64,000 nt of DNA from Desulfoluna spongiiphila (GTDB lineage: Bacteria; Desulfobacterota; Desulfobacteria; Desulfobacterales; Desulfolunaceae), in contig NZ_FMUX01000003.1 of the NCBI RefSeq assembly GCF_900101345.1, forward strand, positions 52,200-116,199. Reading direction: 5' to 3'. This document shows positions 9,242-17,480 of this stretch, piece after piece. Made by a program: the position numbers and the translations under genes. Under the pieces are notes generated by a model. The model was not told the DNA's origin and did not search any database. It saw only the letters and a program-made list of their open reading frames with translations. Numbering within the stretch: position 1 is the stretch's first letter; each line of letters opens with the position of its first letter.

Positions 9242-9360
9242 GCCTCCGGCGGCAAGATGAGCCACCTTGAAAGCTGGTTACCGCAGCGCTTTCCCCTTCG
9301 TCCCTCGGGTTAAAGCACAGCGGCATTCATGTGTGACTTGTACATTTATTTTTTGTCTGA
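9242..9360 (+). repeat. Half copy (A forward) of the GCCTCCGGCGGC element with flank
   Basis: Starts with GCCTCCGGCGGC at 9242-9253, only 15 bp after the preceding full element, and continues through an imperfect AAGATGAGCCACCTT hairpin and a diverged tail. The flank TACATTTATTTTTTG near 9340-9356 is shared in reverse orientation with the copy near 37222-37349. Ends about 40 bp from the stop codon of the RAYT gene. Confidence 0.75.
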
Positions 9361-9396
9361 GCGCTAACGGATGGGTGCAACCGAAAATCTCACTTT

Positions 9397-10317
9397 TCAG
9401 GATTGACTCACTCGCTTTAGCAGAAACAAACCACCGAGCCCCTCGAACTCTCTGGGTATACGTGCCCTTTTTCGAGGGGTTTGCTCCTTAAATCGCCGAC
9501 ACGTCGCTTCCACAAAAACACGAGAACCGATAACCCCGGACTCGGTAAAATGACGTATCCTCCCTCTGAAAAGAGTGGCTCGGTTGAGTTTAAAGCCATG
9601 GGCCTCTTCCTCAGCCAAAATGCTCTTGGAGATGTTGGCCTTTCCCTCTTTTTCAATGGCTCCGGCATGATACATGTATTCACGATACCTGACAAACCGC
9701 TCTTCAGCGTCCAACACACCAAAGTCCACAAGCCCAAAATCAAGGGAAAGAAAGCCGTCCCTGTTCCCCGTCTGTACATGGTGCCCGATGGAGCACCACC
9801 TGTAATCCTCCGGTCTTTTGACAATTCCCGCGCGAACAGGGTTTAAATCAATATAAGAGAGGCAGTTTACAACGGCCTCTCCCCGTTCCAGGATCACGCT
9901 TTTAAAACGCTCGCCCCACAGGGTGCCCTTTCGGTCGTATCGTTTGTTGTAATACCGAGAAAAGGTCTGCTTGATCTCTTTGATAAACTCAGACAAATTG
10001 CACCATTTGCTTCGAAAATGAGACATCTTCCCTTCAGGAAAACGGCTTTTTTCTCCATACAGAAGTCCAAAACGATGCCTGATCTCTTCACCTGACGCCG
10101 CCATCTCCGGGTGCATCATCACCAACAGGTGAAAATGGTTGCCCATGATGGCATAGCCGAGGATATCGACGAAATAGACAGCACTGAATTTTCGAATGAT
10201 ATCAACGAGTGTCTCTTTTTCTACATCCCCAAAGGGCAAACCGTCCAGGGCCGTTCGCGAAATGATATGATACGCAGTGCTCTCTTCGGATACTACCATT
10301 CTCAGACTTCGAGGCAT
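9397..10317 (-). CDS. REP-associated tyrosine transposase (RAYT, IS200/Y1-like)
   Basis: Single-strand DNA transposase of the Y1/HUH superfamily, 306 aa. Visible motifs: N-terminal YHIISRTALDGLPFGD, GYAIMGNHFHLLV with the HUH histidines, and the tyrosine-bearing helix region FSRYYNKRYDRKGTLWGERF followed by LSYIDLNPVRAGIV, the RAYT hallmark. A C-terminal extension follows the catalytic core. ATG 10317 has an AAGGAGG ribosome site just upstream, better than ATG 10332. There are no IS200-type partner genes. Such single-copy enzymes are tied to dispersed palindromic repeats in other genomes; here two repeat families lie next to it. Frame is intact, so it is probably functional. Confidence 0.88.
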   Translation of the reverse strand: MPRSLRMVVSEESTAYHIISRTALDGLPFGDVEKETLVDIIRKFSAVYFVDILGYAIMGNHFHLLVMMHPEMAASGEEIRHRFGLLYGEKSRFPEGKMSHFRSKWCNLSEFIKEIKQTFSRYYNKRYDRKGTLWGERFKSVILERGEAVVNCLSYIDLNPVRAGIVKRPEDYRWCSIGHHVQTGNRDGFLSLDFGLVDFGVLDAEERFVRYREYMYHAGAIEKEGKANISKSILAEEEAHGFKLNRATLFRGRIRHFTESGVIGSRVFVEATCRRFKEQTPRKRARIPREFEGLGGLFLLKRVSQS

Positions 10318-10471
10318 TGGGACCTCCTTCATCGGATCATGGCATCGTCGTGCAGGATGCTCAGTTCAAGGGGTGGATAATGTGAATTGATTGTACAAGT
10401 ATAGCGATTATGAAATGGAAACACATCGAGATGTTACTTTATGATACACAACAGTACGTTTGTCAACTTTG

Positions 10472-10488
10472 TTTTGCCTGTCCCCTTT
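10472..10488 (-). repeat. AAAAGGGGWCAGGCAA repeat, inverted copy
   Basis: Reads TTTTGCCTGTCCCCTTT on the plus strand, i.e. the inverted form of the repeats at 7791-7884. It lies between the RAYT gene and the 28-residue-repeat gene. Confidence 0.6.
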
Positions 10489-10509
10489 ACACCCCTACAC
10501 AGACATTCG

Positions 10510-11199
10510 TTAAAGGGACCAGCTCCCGCCCTGTCGCTTTACTTTCAGGGCACCCTCGGGCATGGGCACCTTAGATGCGTGATTCAGCTTGCGCAGCCAG
10601 ATGCACCGCAAGGCCTGCTTCCAGGCAGAGTTCTCAAATGCCTCATCACGCCATTTTTCGCCTTCAGCCACCTGTTTTTCCATGACCTCCCACGCGGCGG
10701 CATAATCAAAGAGGGGCCAGCGGGTCCCGGCTTTGTAAAGATGTTCGGGTGATCGCATCTCAAGGAGGGATCTCATTCCCTGTCCGTAATCAAACCGTTT
10801 CCAGTGGTACCCGGCGTAACAGATCTGCTCCGGGTCCCCGGCCCTGGTGAGGGCTTCAAGGCCCCTTACCGCATCGAAAGTTTTCCAGTTAAGGCCGGCA
10901 AGGTAGATATGCCGGGGGCCGGCCCATGAAAAAAGAGCCTCCATGCCGCGTTCATAATCAAAGCCTTGCCACATCCAACCGCACCGATACAGACTCTCCG
11001 CATCCCGCAACCCGATGACGGCCGTCAGGCCTTTATCGACATCAAAGCCTTCCCAACGCAACCCGGCTTTGTAAATGGCCTGGCCGTCGCCCAGCACAAC
11101 AAGGCGGGCAAGCCCTTGAGCCACCGAAAACCCGTCACCGACGGCTCCCATCTCGACAATCGTTTCCGCATCTACATCCTTGCCAATCGTCACTGCCAT
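10510..11199 (-). CDS. Tandem 28-residue repeat protein linked to MoxR/VWA genes
   Basis: Not a family I recognise. 229 aa, no signal peptide or membrane segment. Residues 14-181 are six uninterrupted 28-residue repeats; the consensus is (I/L)Y.AG..W..FD...G..AL plus a variable 10-residue tail, beginning at I14, I42, L70, I98, I126 and L154. The first and last copies are the most diverged. Conserved Trp and Phe-Asp at fixed positions suggest a helical solenoid used for protein binding. A basic C-terminal tail follows. It is the third gene of a same-strand set after the MoxR ATPase and HExxH/VWA protein; the short AAGG before ATG 11199 is a weak ribosome site. A role as scaffold or substrate adaptor is inference. 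Confidence 0.75.
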   Translation of the reverse strand: MAVTIGKDVDAETIVEMGAVGDGFSVAQGLARLVVLGDGQAIYKAGLRWEGFDVDKGLTAVIGLRDAESLYRCGWMWQGFDYERGMEALFSWAGPRHIYLAGLNWKTFDAVRGLEALTRAGDPEQICYAGYHWKRFDYGQGMRSLLEMRSPEHLYKAGTRWPLFDYAAAWEVMEKQVAEGEKWRDEAFENSAWKQALRCIWLRKLNHASKVPMPEGALKVKRQGGSWSL

Positions 11200-11232
11200 G
11201 CGCCTTGCCTCATGTGTCGGGTTTTCATCTTA

Positions 11233-11250
11233 TTTTGCCTGTCCCCTTTT
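11233..11250 (-). repeat. AAAAGGGGWCAGGCAA repeat, inverted copy between repeat-protein and VWA genes
   Basis: Reads TTTTGCCTGTCCCCTTTT on the plus strand, matching the copy at 10472. It sits in the 57-bp gap between two genes of the MoxR/VWA cluster, so it has inserted inside a likely operon. Confidence 0.6.
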
Positions 11251-11256
11251 CTCAAT

Positions 11257-12612
11257 TCACTGTCGCTCCAGCCGGATGACTTCGCCAAAGGGAGCGTGAA
11301 ACCCCTGGGCATTGGAAGGAAGAAGCCAGAGGGTTCGGGGGTAAGGGACGAGTCGCTCCAGGTCGTAAATCTCTCCGTCGGTGATCACCACCACCATCTC
11401 CCGGTGATGCGCCAGGTAGCGGTTGAAAAGGGATGCAAAAAACGTGGTCCCGCTGTTCCCCGATCGGATCAGGCGCCAGTCGCCCCGCCGGTAGCTACAC
11501 AGCCGGGTATCGTTGCCCCCTTTGACAAAGCGCTCCCCCTGTTTTTCCGGGACGAAAAGGGTTTCGTCAATGCAGAGCAGGTTGATCCGGTACCCGTCCA
11601 AAAGGGCCTCCACCGCACCAAAGGCCTCCTCAATATGCTCAGGCCGGGTCACCATGGACGCAGAGAGATCAACCACCACGGTCAACAGCTTCTTATCCAC
11701 GTAGTGCCGTCCCGCAGAGTAGATCCCTTCGGTAAAATAACGCCTGTTGAACCGGGCGGAGCTGTACTCCCACTCCCGGGACGGCGTGCCCCGGTCCACA
11801 ATGGTGCGAATCTTCCGTTTTAAAGGGGAGGTGTCCACCTTTGCCACCCTCTGAATCAGTGCGCTGATCTCCTGAACGAGCCGCTCATCACGGGCCTTGA
11901 AATCCTGGCCGGAAAGCACCAGGGCCTCACGGACGTTTTTTTGGATCCTCACGGCGGCCGAGGCGTCCTCCATGCGGTGGATCCCCGTGGGAAGCTGCTG
12001 GCCCTGTCCCGGGGAGAGGCACCAGTCCCCGTCACATGTCTGCCCCTCATCTGCAGCCGGCATCCGGGAGGGTTCGGGATGTTCCGGTTGCTCGCTGCTC
12101 CCACTGGACCGGAAGTTTTCCTTAAGCCCCTCGGCAAAATCCCCCAGAATAGCCGGTTCATCCGTCTTCAAAAACCGATAGACACTCTCCCACGCCGGGT
12201 CAAGCTCACCGGTTTTCTCGTAAAACTCCCGAGGAATCCGAGGCAGGCCCGAAGGGAGTGTAAGCCCTTGTTCCCCCGCGGAAAAAAAGGTCGCGCTGTG
12301 GTCGTCCATCCACGAATTGATCACCATGTCCTGGGCCATGTTCTGAAGGTACGGGTGTTCATCCCGAAAGCCCCGGTGGTCGTGCCCGAACACCCCGTGC
12401 ATCATCTCATGGACCAGAAGCCCGATGCGCTCTTCTTCGGTAAGCCCAAGGGAGAACTCACGGTTGTACAACAGGGTCACCCGGCCTGCCCGCACGGTGA
12501 GGGCAAGGGTGGAAAGACTCTTTTCCTCGGCGAAGGTGACCATCTGATAAAAATAGGAGGTAAACCGACTGCGCTTCCAGAGCGCTTTCAGAGACGATTC
12601 CCAAGGGTTCAT
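11257..12612 (-). CDS. DUF2201-like protein: N-terminal HExxH metallopeptidase-like domain plus C-terminal VWA-like domain
   Basis: 451 aa, cytosolic. The N-terminal half has the zinc-protease signature HEMMH in LLVHEMMHGVFGHDHR (about residues 67-82), with NMAQDMVIN downstream as a possible third-ligand region. A low-complexity Pro/Ser/Glu linker (about 170-215) follows. The C-terminal half has a VWA-type core with the MIDAS-like sequence VVVDLSASM (DxSxS) and a late VVVITDGE strand. This arrangement matches predicted metallopeptidase/VWA proteins encoded beside MoxR ATPases. Its ATG overlaps the stop of the MoxR gene (ATGA), so the two are translationally coupled. Function of the family is not established; a chaperone or protein-maturation role is usually inferred. 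Confidence 0.85.
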   Translation of the reverse strand: MNPWESSLKALWKRSRFTSYFYQMVTFAEEKSLSTLALTVRAGRVTLLYNREFSLGLTEEERIGLLVHEMMHGVFGHDHRGFRDEHPYLQNMAQDMVINSWMDDHSATFFSAGEQGLTLPSGLPRIPREFYEKTGELDPAWESVYRFLKTDEPAILGDFAEGLKENFRSSGSSEQPEHPEPSRMPAADEGQTCDGDWCLSPGQGQQLPTGIHRMEDASAAVRIQKNVREALVLSGQDFKARDERLVQEISALIQRVAKVDTSPLKRKIRTIVDRGTPSREWEYSSARFNRRYFTEGIYSAGRHYVDKKLLTVVVDLSASMVTRPEHIEEAFGAVEALLDGYRINLLCIDETLFVPEKQGERFVKGGNDTRLCSYRRGDWRLIRSGNSGTTFFASLFNRYLAHHREMVVVITDGEIYDLERLVPYPRTLWLLPSNAQGFHAPFGEVIRLERQ

Positions 12613-13775
12613 GCCGGTATCTTCTCCCCGTCGAAGACCACATCGGTCAAAAGGGAGAGAACCTCTTCCCGCTCACCGCCCTCACAAACAGATCGCACCG
12701 CATCGGGAATCTGTGAAAAGACCCCGCACTCCCGCAAGAGCATGAGAAAAAAGCTGACGCGGGCATCGGATCGGGACGCCGCCACATACTTCACCAAAAA
12801 CCCCAAAGGCACCAGCAGCCCCTCGTCCCCTGCCATCTTTTTCTCCCGTATGCGTGTCACCGCCCCGGACACGGCCCAGAGCAGGTCCTCCACGGGTACC
12901 TCTCCCGCCCTGAACCGGACAAAGGCCCCTTCGTCACCGGAGAGAATCTCATGGGTGGTGAGCTGCCTGGGGGTGAGGATCTGGGTTACGAAATCCGAAG
13001 CGGCCAGCTCCCCCACCAGGGAGGCCAGGACCTTTTCCACGGACCCGCGCCGGTGGCCGGAAAGGGCTGTGTAAAGAGTGGCCTCATCACCCAGACCATA
13101 AGAGAGTCGGAGGGCCTGGGAAGCCTGGTGCCAGCCCCGGGGGTTGGGGTGAATGGCTGCTGCATCCCAGAGCCGCTCGGGAAAGCGGGAGATATATCGG
13201 ACCACCGTCGGATGGATCCCGCTTTTGCGCGCCCAGTCCAGCCAGTGTTCCGCCGCAGGCTTCAGGTGAAAGATGCCGAGGCGACCGTCCAGGGCGCTGT
13301 CGTCAAAATCGGTGATGTGGGTGTGGTCCTCTTCACCCAGGTTCCCCGCAATGACGATGACCGTCTTTTCCGGCAGCAGGTGCTCCCCGCACCGCCCCTC
13401 GGTGATCACCTGAAACAGGGTCTGGATCACCGTGGGATGGGCCCGGTTCGCTTCGTCCAGAAACCAGACGATGCCGTCAAACCCTTCCGGGACCTCCTCG
13501 GGGGGAATGAACCGGGGACGATAATAGACCATGCGCCGGTTCTCGTGATCCGGAACCGGGTACCCCCCTAAATCGATGTTCTCCTTGAAGGCTAGCCGGG
13601 TATCGATAAAATATCGGTTTTTGCGCTCCGCCGCCTGCTTCACGATGGATGACTTGCCGATCCCCGGATGCCCCACGATCTTCACGGCATAATTTACCTG
13701 CCCGTCGGCGTCCAGATAGCGGTCCAGAATCTCCGCCATCTCCCCTGCATCCACCTCCACCGGTCGTTTCTGCAT
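12609..13775 (-). CDS. MoxR-family AAA+ ATPase
   Basis: 388 aa from ATG 13775. Walker A is GHPGIGKSS, Walker B is WFLDEANRA, and a sensor-1-like VIAGNLGEE follows; an arginine-rich SRFPERLW segment fits the second part of the AAA module. The extra N-terminal residues of the longest frame lack family features, and GGGAGG lies about 10 nt before ATG 13775. MoxR enzymes act as chaperones that remodel partner proteins together with VWA proteins; the coupled downstream VWA gene is the obvious partner. Likely first gene of the cluster. Confidence 0.87.
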   Translation of the reverse strand: MQKRPVEVDAGEMAEILDRYLDADGQVNYAVKIVGHPGIGKSSIVKQAAERKNRYFIDTRLAFKENIDLGGYPVPDHENRRMVYYRPRFIPPEEVPEGFDGIVWFLDEANRAHPTVIQTLFQVITEGRCGEHLLPEKTVIVIAGNLGEEDHTHITDFDDSALDGRLGIFHLKPAAEHWLDWARKSGIHPTVVRYISRFPERLWDAAAIHPNPRGWHQASQALRLSYGLGDEATLYTALSGHRRGSVEKVLASLVGELAASDFVTQILTPRQLTTHEILSGDEGAFVRFRAGEVPVEDLLWAVSGAVTRIREKKMAGDEGLLVPLGFLVKYVAASRSDARVSFFLMLLRECGVFSQIPDAVRSVCEGGEREEVLSLLTDVVFDGEKIPA

Positions 13776-13918
13776 ACCCTTGCTGCCTCCCGGAGGGCAG
13801 CCATCATGCCGCCCGCCCACTTCTCGGTTCCTGTACCATGACGGCCCCAGGGCCATGCGTCGCTTCGCCTACGCCTGTTGCCATCATTGTTCACGCCATC
13901 AGCACAACATACACCATT

Positions 13919-13934
13919 TAGAATAACCATTCTA
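13919..13934. promoter_or_regulatory. Perfect palindrome TAGAAT-AACC-ATTCTA upstream of moxR
   Basis: A 6+4+6 inverted repeat in the AT-rich part of the 344-bp gap (13776-14119) between the divergent MoxR gene and the esterase-like gene. The position suits an operator for either gene. No regulator is known. The rest of the gap shows nothing recognisable. Confidence 0.35.
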
Positions 13935-14119
13935 CCCATGACTGCGACGCCGCTCCGCAAAGGGAGCATACCTTGCCGAACACGTTTTGACACAACCCGA
14001 ACACGCATGCTAATTTGAAGGCCGGTGATTCCGACATCTCCCCACAGGTTTACACCCCTTACCAAGCCCTTTGAGCACCATGCCCGACAAACAGTCACAG
14101 ACACGATGGAGAGTGCCCC

Positions 14120-15016
14120 ATGCCCCTTCGACCCTGGATGGTATGCCTGCTTCTGATCAGCGTGCTCCCCTTGGCGGGATGCGATGAATACACCGCAGAT
14201 CCCGGAGGCCCCCTGGGCCCCGGAAACTGGGAACTCAAGCTCTCGTATGGAGGAAAGACGCGGGCTTTCTACCTGCACGTTCCCACCGATTACCGGGCAG
14301 AGCCCCCCCTTCCCCTGCTGCTCTCCTTCCACGGATACCGGGACACCCCCGCGGGCCAGGCGGAAAAAGACGGCTTCCCATCCCTTGCGGACAGCGAGCG
14401 TTTTCTTGTGGCCTACCCGGAAGGCATGGGAACCCCCGGACTCCTCGGGTGGAACGCCGGTCCGGCCTGCTGCGGCCTGGCTGAAAACAACGCCGTGGAC
14501 GATGTGGGCTTTGCCCGCCACGTCGTCGCCCACCTCACAACACGCTGTTCAATCGACGGCAGGCGAATCTACGCCCACGGCCACGCCAACGGAGGGGGCA
14601 TGGCCCACAGGCTGGGCCGGGAAGCCTCGGATCTCTTTGCCGCGATCTCCGTCTCCTCCATGCCGGTCCTCGTGCCCGACATCACACCGCACTATCCCAT
14701 CCCGGTCATTCACTTCCACGGCACCCAGGACACCACCATCGCCTACGGCGGCGGAACCATCCCCCTGGAAGGCGCCCCCTACATCGGGGCCGAGGCGAGC
14801 TTTGCCGACTGGATTATAAAAAACGGCTGCACCGAAGGGACCGCCGAGACCCGCTACCACGGGGCCAGCTGGTGCACGACCACCAGCACCTGCGACGACG
14901 GCGTGACCGTCACCCTCTGCACCCTGAAAAACGGCACGCACAACACCCTCTACGACCACGGCGACATCCATGTCAGCCGAATGTCCTGGAATGTCATGAA
15001 AGACTGTACGCGGTAA
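14120..15016 (+). CDS. Esterase/PHB-depolymerase-like lipoprotein lacking the nucleophile serine
   Basis: 298 aa alpha/beta-hydrolase of the secreted PHB depolymerase/feruloyl esterase (LpqC-like) family. The lipobox LAGC puts the lipidated Cys at residue 21. Conserved blocks: LLLSFHGYRDT (oxyanion region), VAYPEG, GWNAGPACCG, HGTQD (200-204, acid residue) and NGTHNT (His274). The nucleophile elbow, normally G-x-S-N-G-G, reads GHANGG: Ala156 (codon GCC) replaces the serine. Everything else is intact, so the protein is probably folded and exported but not a normal serine esterase; it may be a binding protein. ATG 14120 has GGAGAG upstream. Encoded alone, followed by a repeat element. Confidence 0.8.
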   Translation: MPLRPWMVCLLLISVLPLAGCDEYTADPGGPLGPGNWELKLSYGGKTRAFYLHVPTDYRAEPPLPLLLSFHGYRDTPAGQAEKDGFPSLADSERFLVAYPEGMGTPGLLGWNAGPACCGLAENNAVDDVGFARHVVAHLTTRCSIDGRRIYAHGHANGGGMAHRLGREASDLFAAISVSSMPVLVPDITPHYPIPVIHFHGTQDTTIAYGGGTIPLEGAPYIGAEASFADWIIKNGCTEGTAETRYHGASWCTTTSTCDDGVTVTLCTLKNGTHNTLYDHGDIHVSRMSWNVMKDCTR

Positions 15017-15047
15017 GAATCGACACAAAATAAAACAAAAAAAAGCC

Positions 15048-15261
15048 GTAACTATTCAGCTTATGCCTCCGGCGGCCCTGCCGGGGGCTAAACTTTTAAA
15101 AAGTTTAACAAACAGGTCTTAAAAAATCTTTTTGGGTGAATTTTTACTTTAAATGCGGATGTGATTTGACCCGAGGAACGAGGGGCAAAACGCTTCCGCA
15201 ACCTGCTTCAAGGTGGCACACCTTGCCGCCGGAGGCTGTTTTTTTTGAGCTGAATAGTTAC
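15048..15261 (+). repeat. Most complete copy of the GCCTCCGGCGGC element (B forward, A reverse)
   Basis: Core 15065-15236 (172 bp) is bounded by GCCTCCGGCGGC and GCCGCCGGAGGC. Outside the core lies a second inverted pair: GTAACTATTCAGCT at 15048-15061 and AGCTGAATAGTTAC at 15248-15261. Inside are two potential hairpins, CCCTGCCGGGGG and AAACTTTTAAAAAGTTT, and on the right AAGGTGGCACACCTT. It fills the gap between converging genes and ends 7 bp from a stop codon. Confidence 0.88.
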
Positions 15262-15268
15262 CGCCGGA

Positions 15269-17068
15269 TTAATATTTCCATTTCATCAAGGCATCCATGC
15301 CTTTCTCCTCAATCACCTGCTGCCTTTTGGCTCGCTCTTTGTCCACCCCGGCAAGAAACCTGTCCACGGCCAGCTCCTCCCGCCTCAGGCTCTCCTCCAA
15401 TAACTCAAGGGGTGACAGGATTCGCTGCTCCGCAACGGCAAGCTCTTCCTCCAGCACCATGCCATGGCGACTGAGGTGCCTCTCCACCTCTGCCTTCAGG
15501 CCCTGGGTCAACCGCTTGGTTTCCCTGGCCACGGCCTCATCAAAACGTATCGCAAGGTAGGCGTCCACATTGCTCACCAGGTCCCAGCGCCCCTCTCCGC
15601 CTACAAAGGTCACCACCGAGTCCACCTCAAGGGCCGGTACCCGACCCAGGGCTCCCTTGAGGGCCTGCTGAAACCAGCGAAGATCACCACTGTCTCCTGT
15701 GACCTCCCCCCCGGTTACGGCCAGAAGGCTCTCCACACGGACCTCCTCGCCCCGGGCGCGGTATGCCACCGTTACATCAACCTCTCCACCGGTAAGGTGC
15801 ACCCCCGGTGCAAGGACCATCTCACCCTGGGGAATCCCCCTGGCACGGACCGTCACCCCTTGACGGTAAACGTCGGAACGGCAGCTGACGTCCCCCTTTA
15901 CCTCCATGCGCCCTGCCTGAAGGGGTGGCTCCCCTTGCAGATGAAACGTGAAGGGGTCCCCCGTTTTGGATTCCCGACTGGACAATCCGGTGACGGTCCC
16001 CTGCAACAGATACGACCCGGCGTTGATTTCCAGATCGGCATGCCGGACCCACAGCCTCGGCCAGGGGCGGGGGGGCTCCCCGGATTCTGCCCCATCCTCC
16101 TGCAGGGCACAGATCAGAGCCCCAAGGCTTTCCAAACGCGTCACCATGGGAATCAGCATCTCGGCCTGGTGATAAGAAAAAAGGGTCCCTCCCACATCCT
16201 TCAAGTCCGGGGCCTTGGTGTGGACCAGGGCCACCGCCCCTTCGACGTCCTGAGCCACCCAGCCGCGATACGCAGAAGCCCACCGTCGAAGGCGTGCCAC
16301 CTCTGCCTCGGCAGCGCCCCTCTCGGCTCGGAGCTCCCTTTTCATACGCTTTAAATCACGCTTAAGGCCCTCCCCCTTTTCACTCAGTGCCGCCAGGGCC
16401 TCCGTGCTCTCTGCTTTGGTGGGATCCTCCCCGTCAAGGGACTCTCCCACTGCCCGCAGGGGCCCCTTGAAATCATGGGCCCTTAAGCGCCACTGCCACC
16501 GGGTAACCCGTGCCTTGATATCCGCCCGGGCCCTGTCCACGAGCCCGGGGGTCTGAAAGTCCACCCCCGCCATCACCTCTCGCACGATCTCCGGGCTTCC
16601 CCGGTCACCAAGGGACAAGGCCGGGAGCTCCTTTGCATCTGTTTCCAGTTTCCTGCGCAGCCAGAGTGACAGGGATTCCGGTGTGCTCTCCGGTCGGGGC
16701 GATGCGTCCACGACCCGTGCCTTCACCCGGCGCCCTTTGCCCACGCTCACCCCGTTTGCCGTCAGGCTCTCCACCACGACACACCCTTTCAAAAGCGGGG
16801 GACCGGCCAAGGTCAGGCGACAGGATCCCGTCTCCACCACATTTTTCCAGGGATTATCAGGGTCGGCCACCACCAGGCGCTCCCACGCAAGGGTCAAGCC
16901 AAAGGGACCGGCCTTCACCCCTTCCAAAGACACCTCGGCACCCACCAGTGCCTCTGCACTGTGGGTCAGCCCATAGGTAATAATGGGGTTTCGACACACC
17001 CAGAGCAGCGCCACGGCCACAAGGGGCAGGCCCAAAACCGCGGCAATCCCGATCAGCCATTTTTTCAT
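15269..17068 (-). CDS. AsmA-like/TIGR03545-like membrane-anchored protein
   Basis: 599 aa from ATG 17068, which is preceded by AAAGGGAA. One N-terminal membrane helix (about residues 5-24) is followed by a long periplasmic-looking region. The first 130 residues resemble the AsmA-type start (helix, then a beta-rich segment around GAEVSLEGVKAGPFG). Two charged coiled-coil stretches are visible, about 230-275 and 535-590. The order of elements resembles the uncharacterised family I know as TIGR03545, found in bacteria with outer membranes. The assignment is from memory of family layout, not a search. A role in envelope lipid or outer-membrane maintenance is inference. Confidence 0.6.
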   Translation of the reverse strand: MKKWLIGIAAVLGLPLVAVALLWVCRNPIITYGLTHSAEALVGAEVSLEGVKAGPFGLTLAWERLVVADPDNPWKNVVETGSCRLTLAGPPLLKGCVVVESLTANGVSVGKGRRVKARVVDASPRPESTPESLSLWLRRKLETDAKELPALSLGDRGSPEIVREVMAGVDFQTPGLVDRARADIKARVTRWQWRLRAHDFKGPLRAVGESLDGEDPTKAESTEALAALSEKGEGLKRDLKRMKRELRAERGAAEAEVARLRRWASAYRGWVAQDVEGAVALVHTKAPDLKDVGGTLFSYHQAEMLIPMVTRLESLGALICALQEDGAESGEPPRPWPRLWVRHADLEINAGSYLLQGTVTGLSSRESKTGDPFTFHLQGEPPLQAGRMEVKGDVSCRSDVYRQGVTVRARGIPQGEMVLAPGVHLTGGEVDVTVAYRARGEEVRVESLLAVTGGEVTGDSGDLRWFQQALKGALGRVPALEVDSVVTFVGGEGRWDLVSNVDAYLAIRFDEAVARETKRLTQGLKAEVERHLSRHGMVLEEELAVAEQRILSPLELLEESLRREELAVDRFLAGVDKERAKRQQVIEEKGMDALMKWKY

Positions 17069-17299
17069 GGGGTTCCCTTTCATGCTGGATAAACGGCAAC
17101 GCATACGCGGAGACACCTCGCAACCCGGCATAGACAGGGTACCGGTATCACCACTAAAAAATATGCATCATCTGCGGAAAAAAGGGAAGGAAGAGGAGGA
17201 GGGGACGGATACAGACATGCCTCCGGCAAAAGAAGTGGTCATCATTTTCCAGGCCATGGGCATCCATGTCTTCTATGGTTAAAGTACATGGAAAAGCCT
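17069..17299. other. Upstream region of AsmA-like gene; nothing recognised
   Basis: About 230 bp with no convincing gene, promoter or structure seen. Purine-rich around 17160-17220. Confidence 0.4.
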
Positions 17300-17470
17300 G
17301 CCTCCGGCGGCGAGGTGAGCCACCTCGAAATCTGCTTGCGAATGCGCTTTCCCCTTCGTTCCTCAGGAAAAATCACATTCGCCTTTGGTTCAGATTAAAC
17401 TGAATCTGTTTTTTCAAACCTGTTTGTCAAACTTTTCTAAAGTTTGGCTCCCGGCAGGGCCGCCGGAGGC
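17300..17470 (+). repeat. Complete GCCTCCGGCGGC element (A forward, B reverse), 171 bp
   Basis: Terminal boxes at 17300-17311 and 17459-17470. The left half carries GAGGTGAGCCACCTC, GCGAATGCGC and the TTCGTTCCTCAGG stretch. The centre contains CAGATTAAACTGAATCTG. The right half carries the AAACTT arms and CCCGGCAGGGC. Same length as the copy at 9056-9226. Confidence 0.87.
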
Positions 17471-17480
17471 ATCTTTAAAA

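Noticed and set aside
9056..9360. CRISPR-like repeat array
   Set aside because: Repeats are irregularly spaced, in both orientations and 80-170 bp long, and no cas genes are present anywhere in the window.
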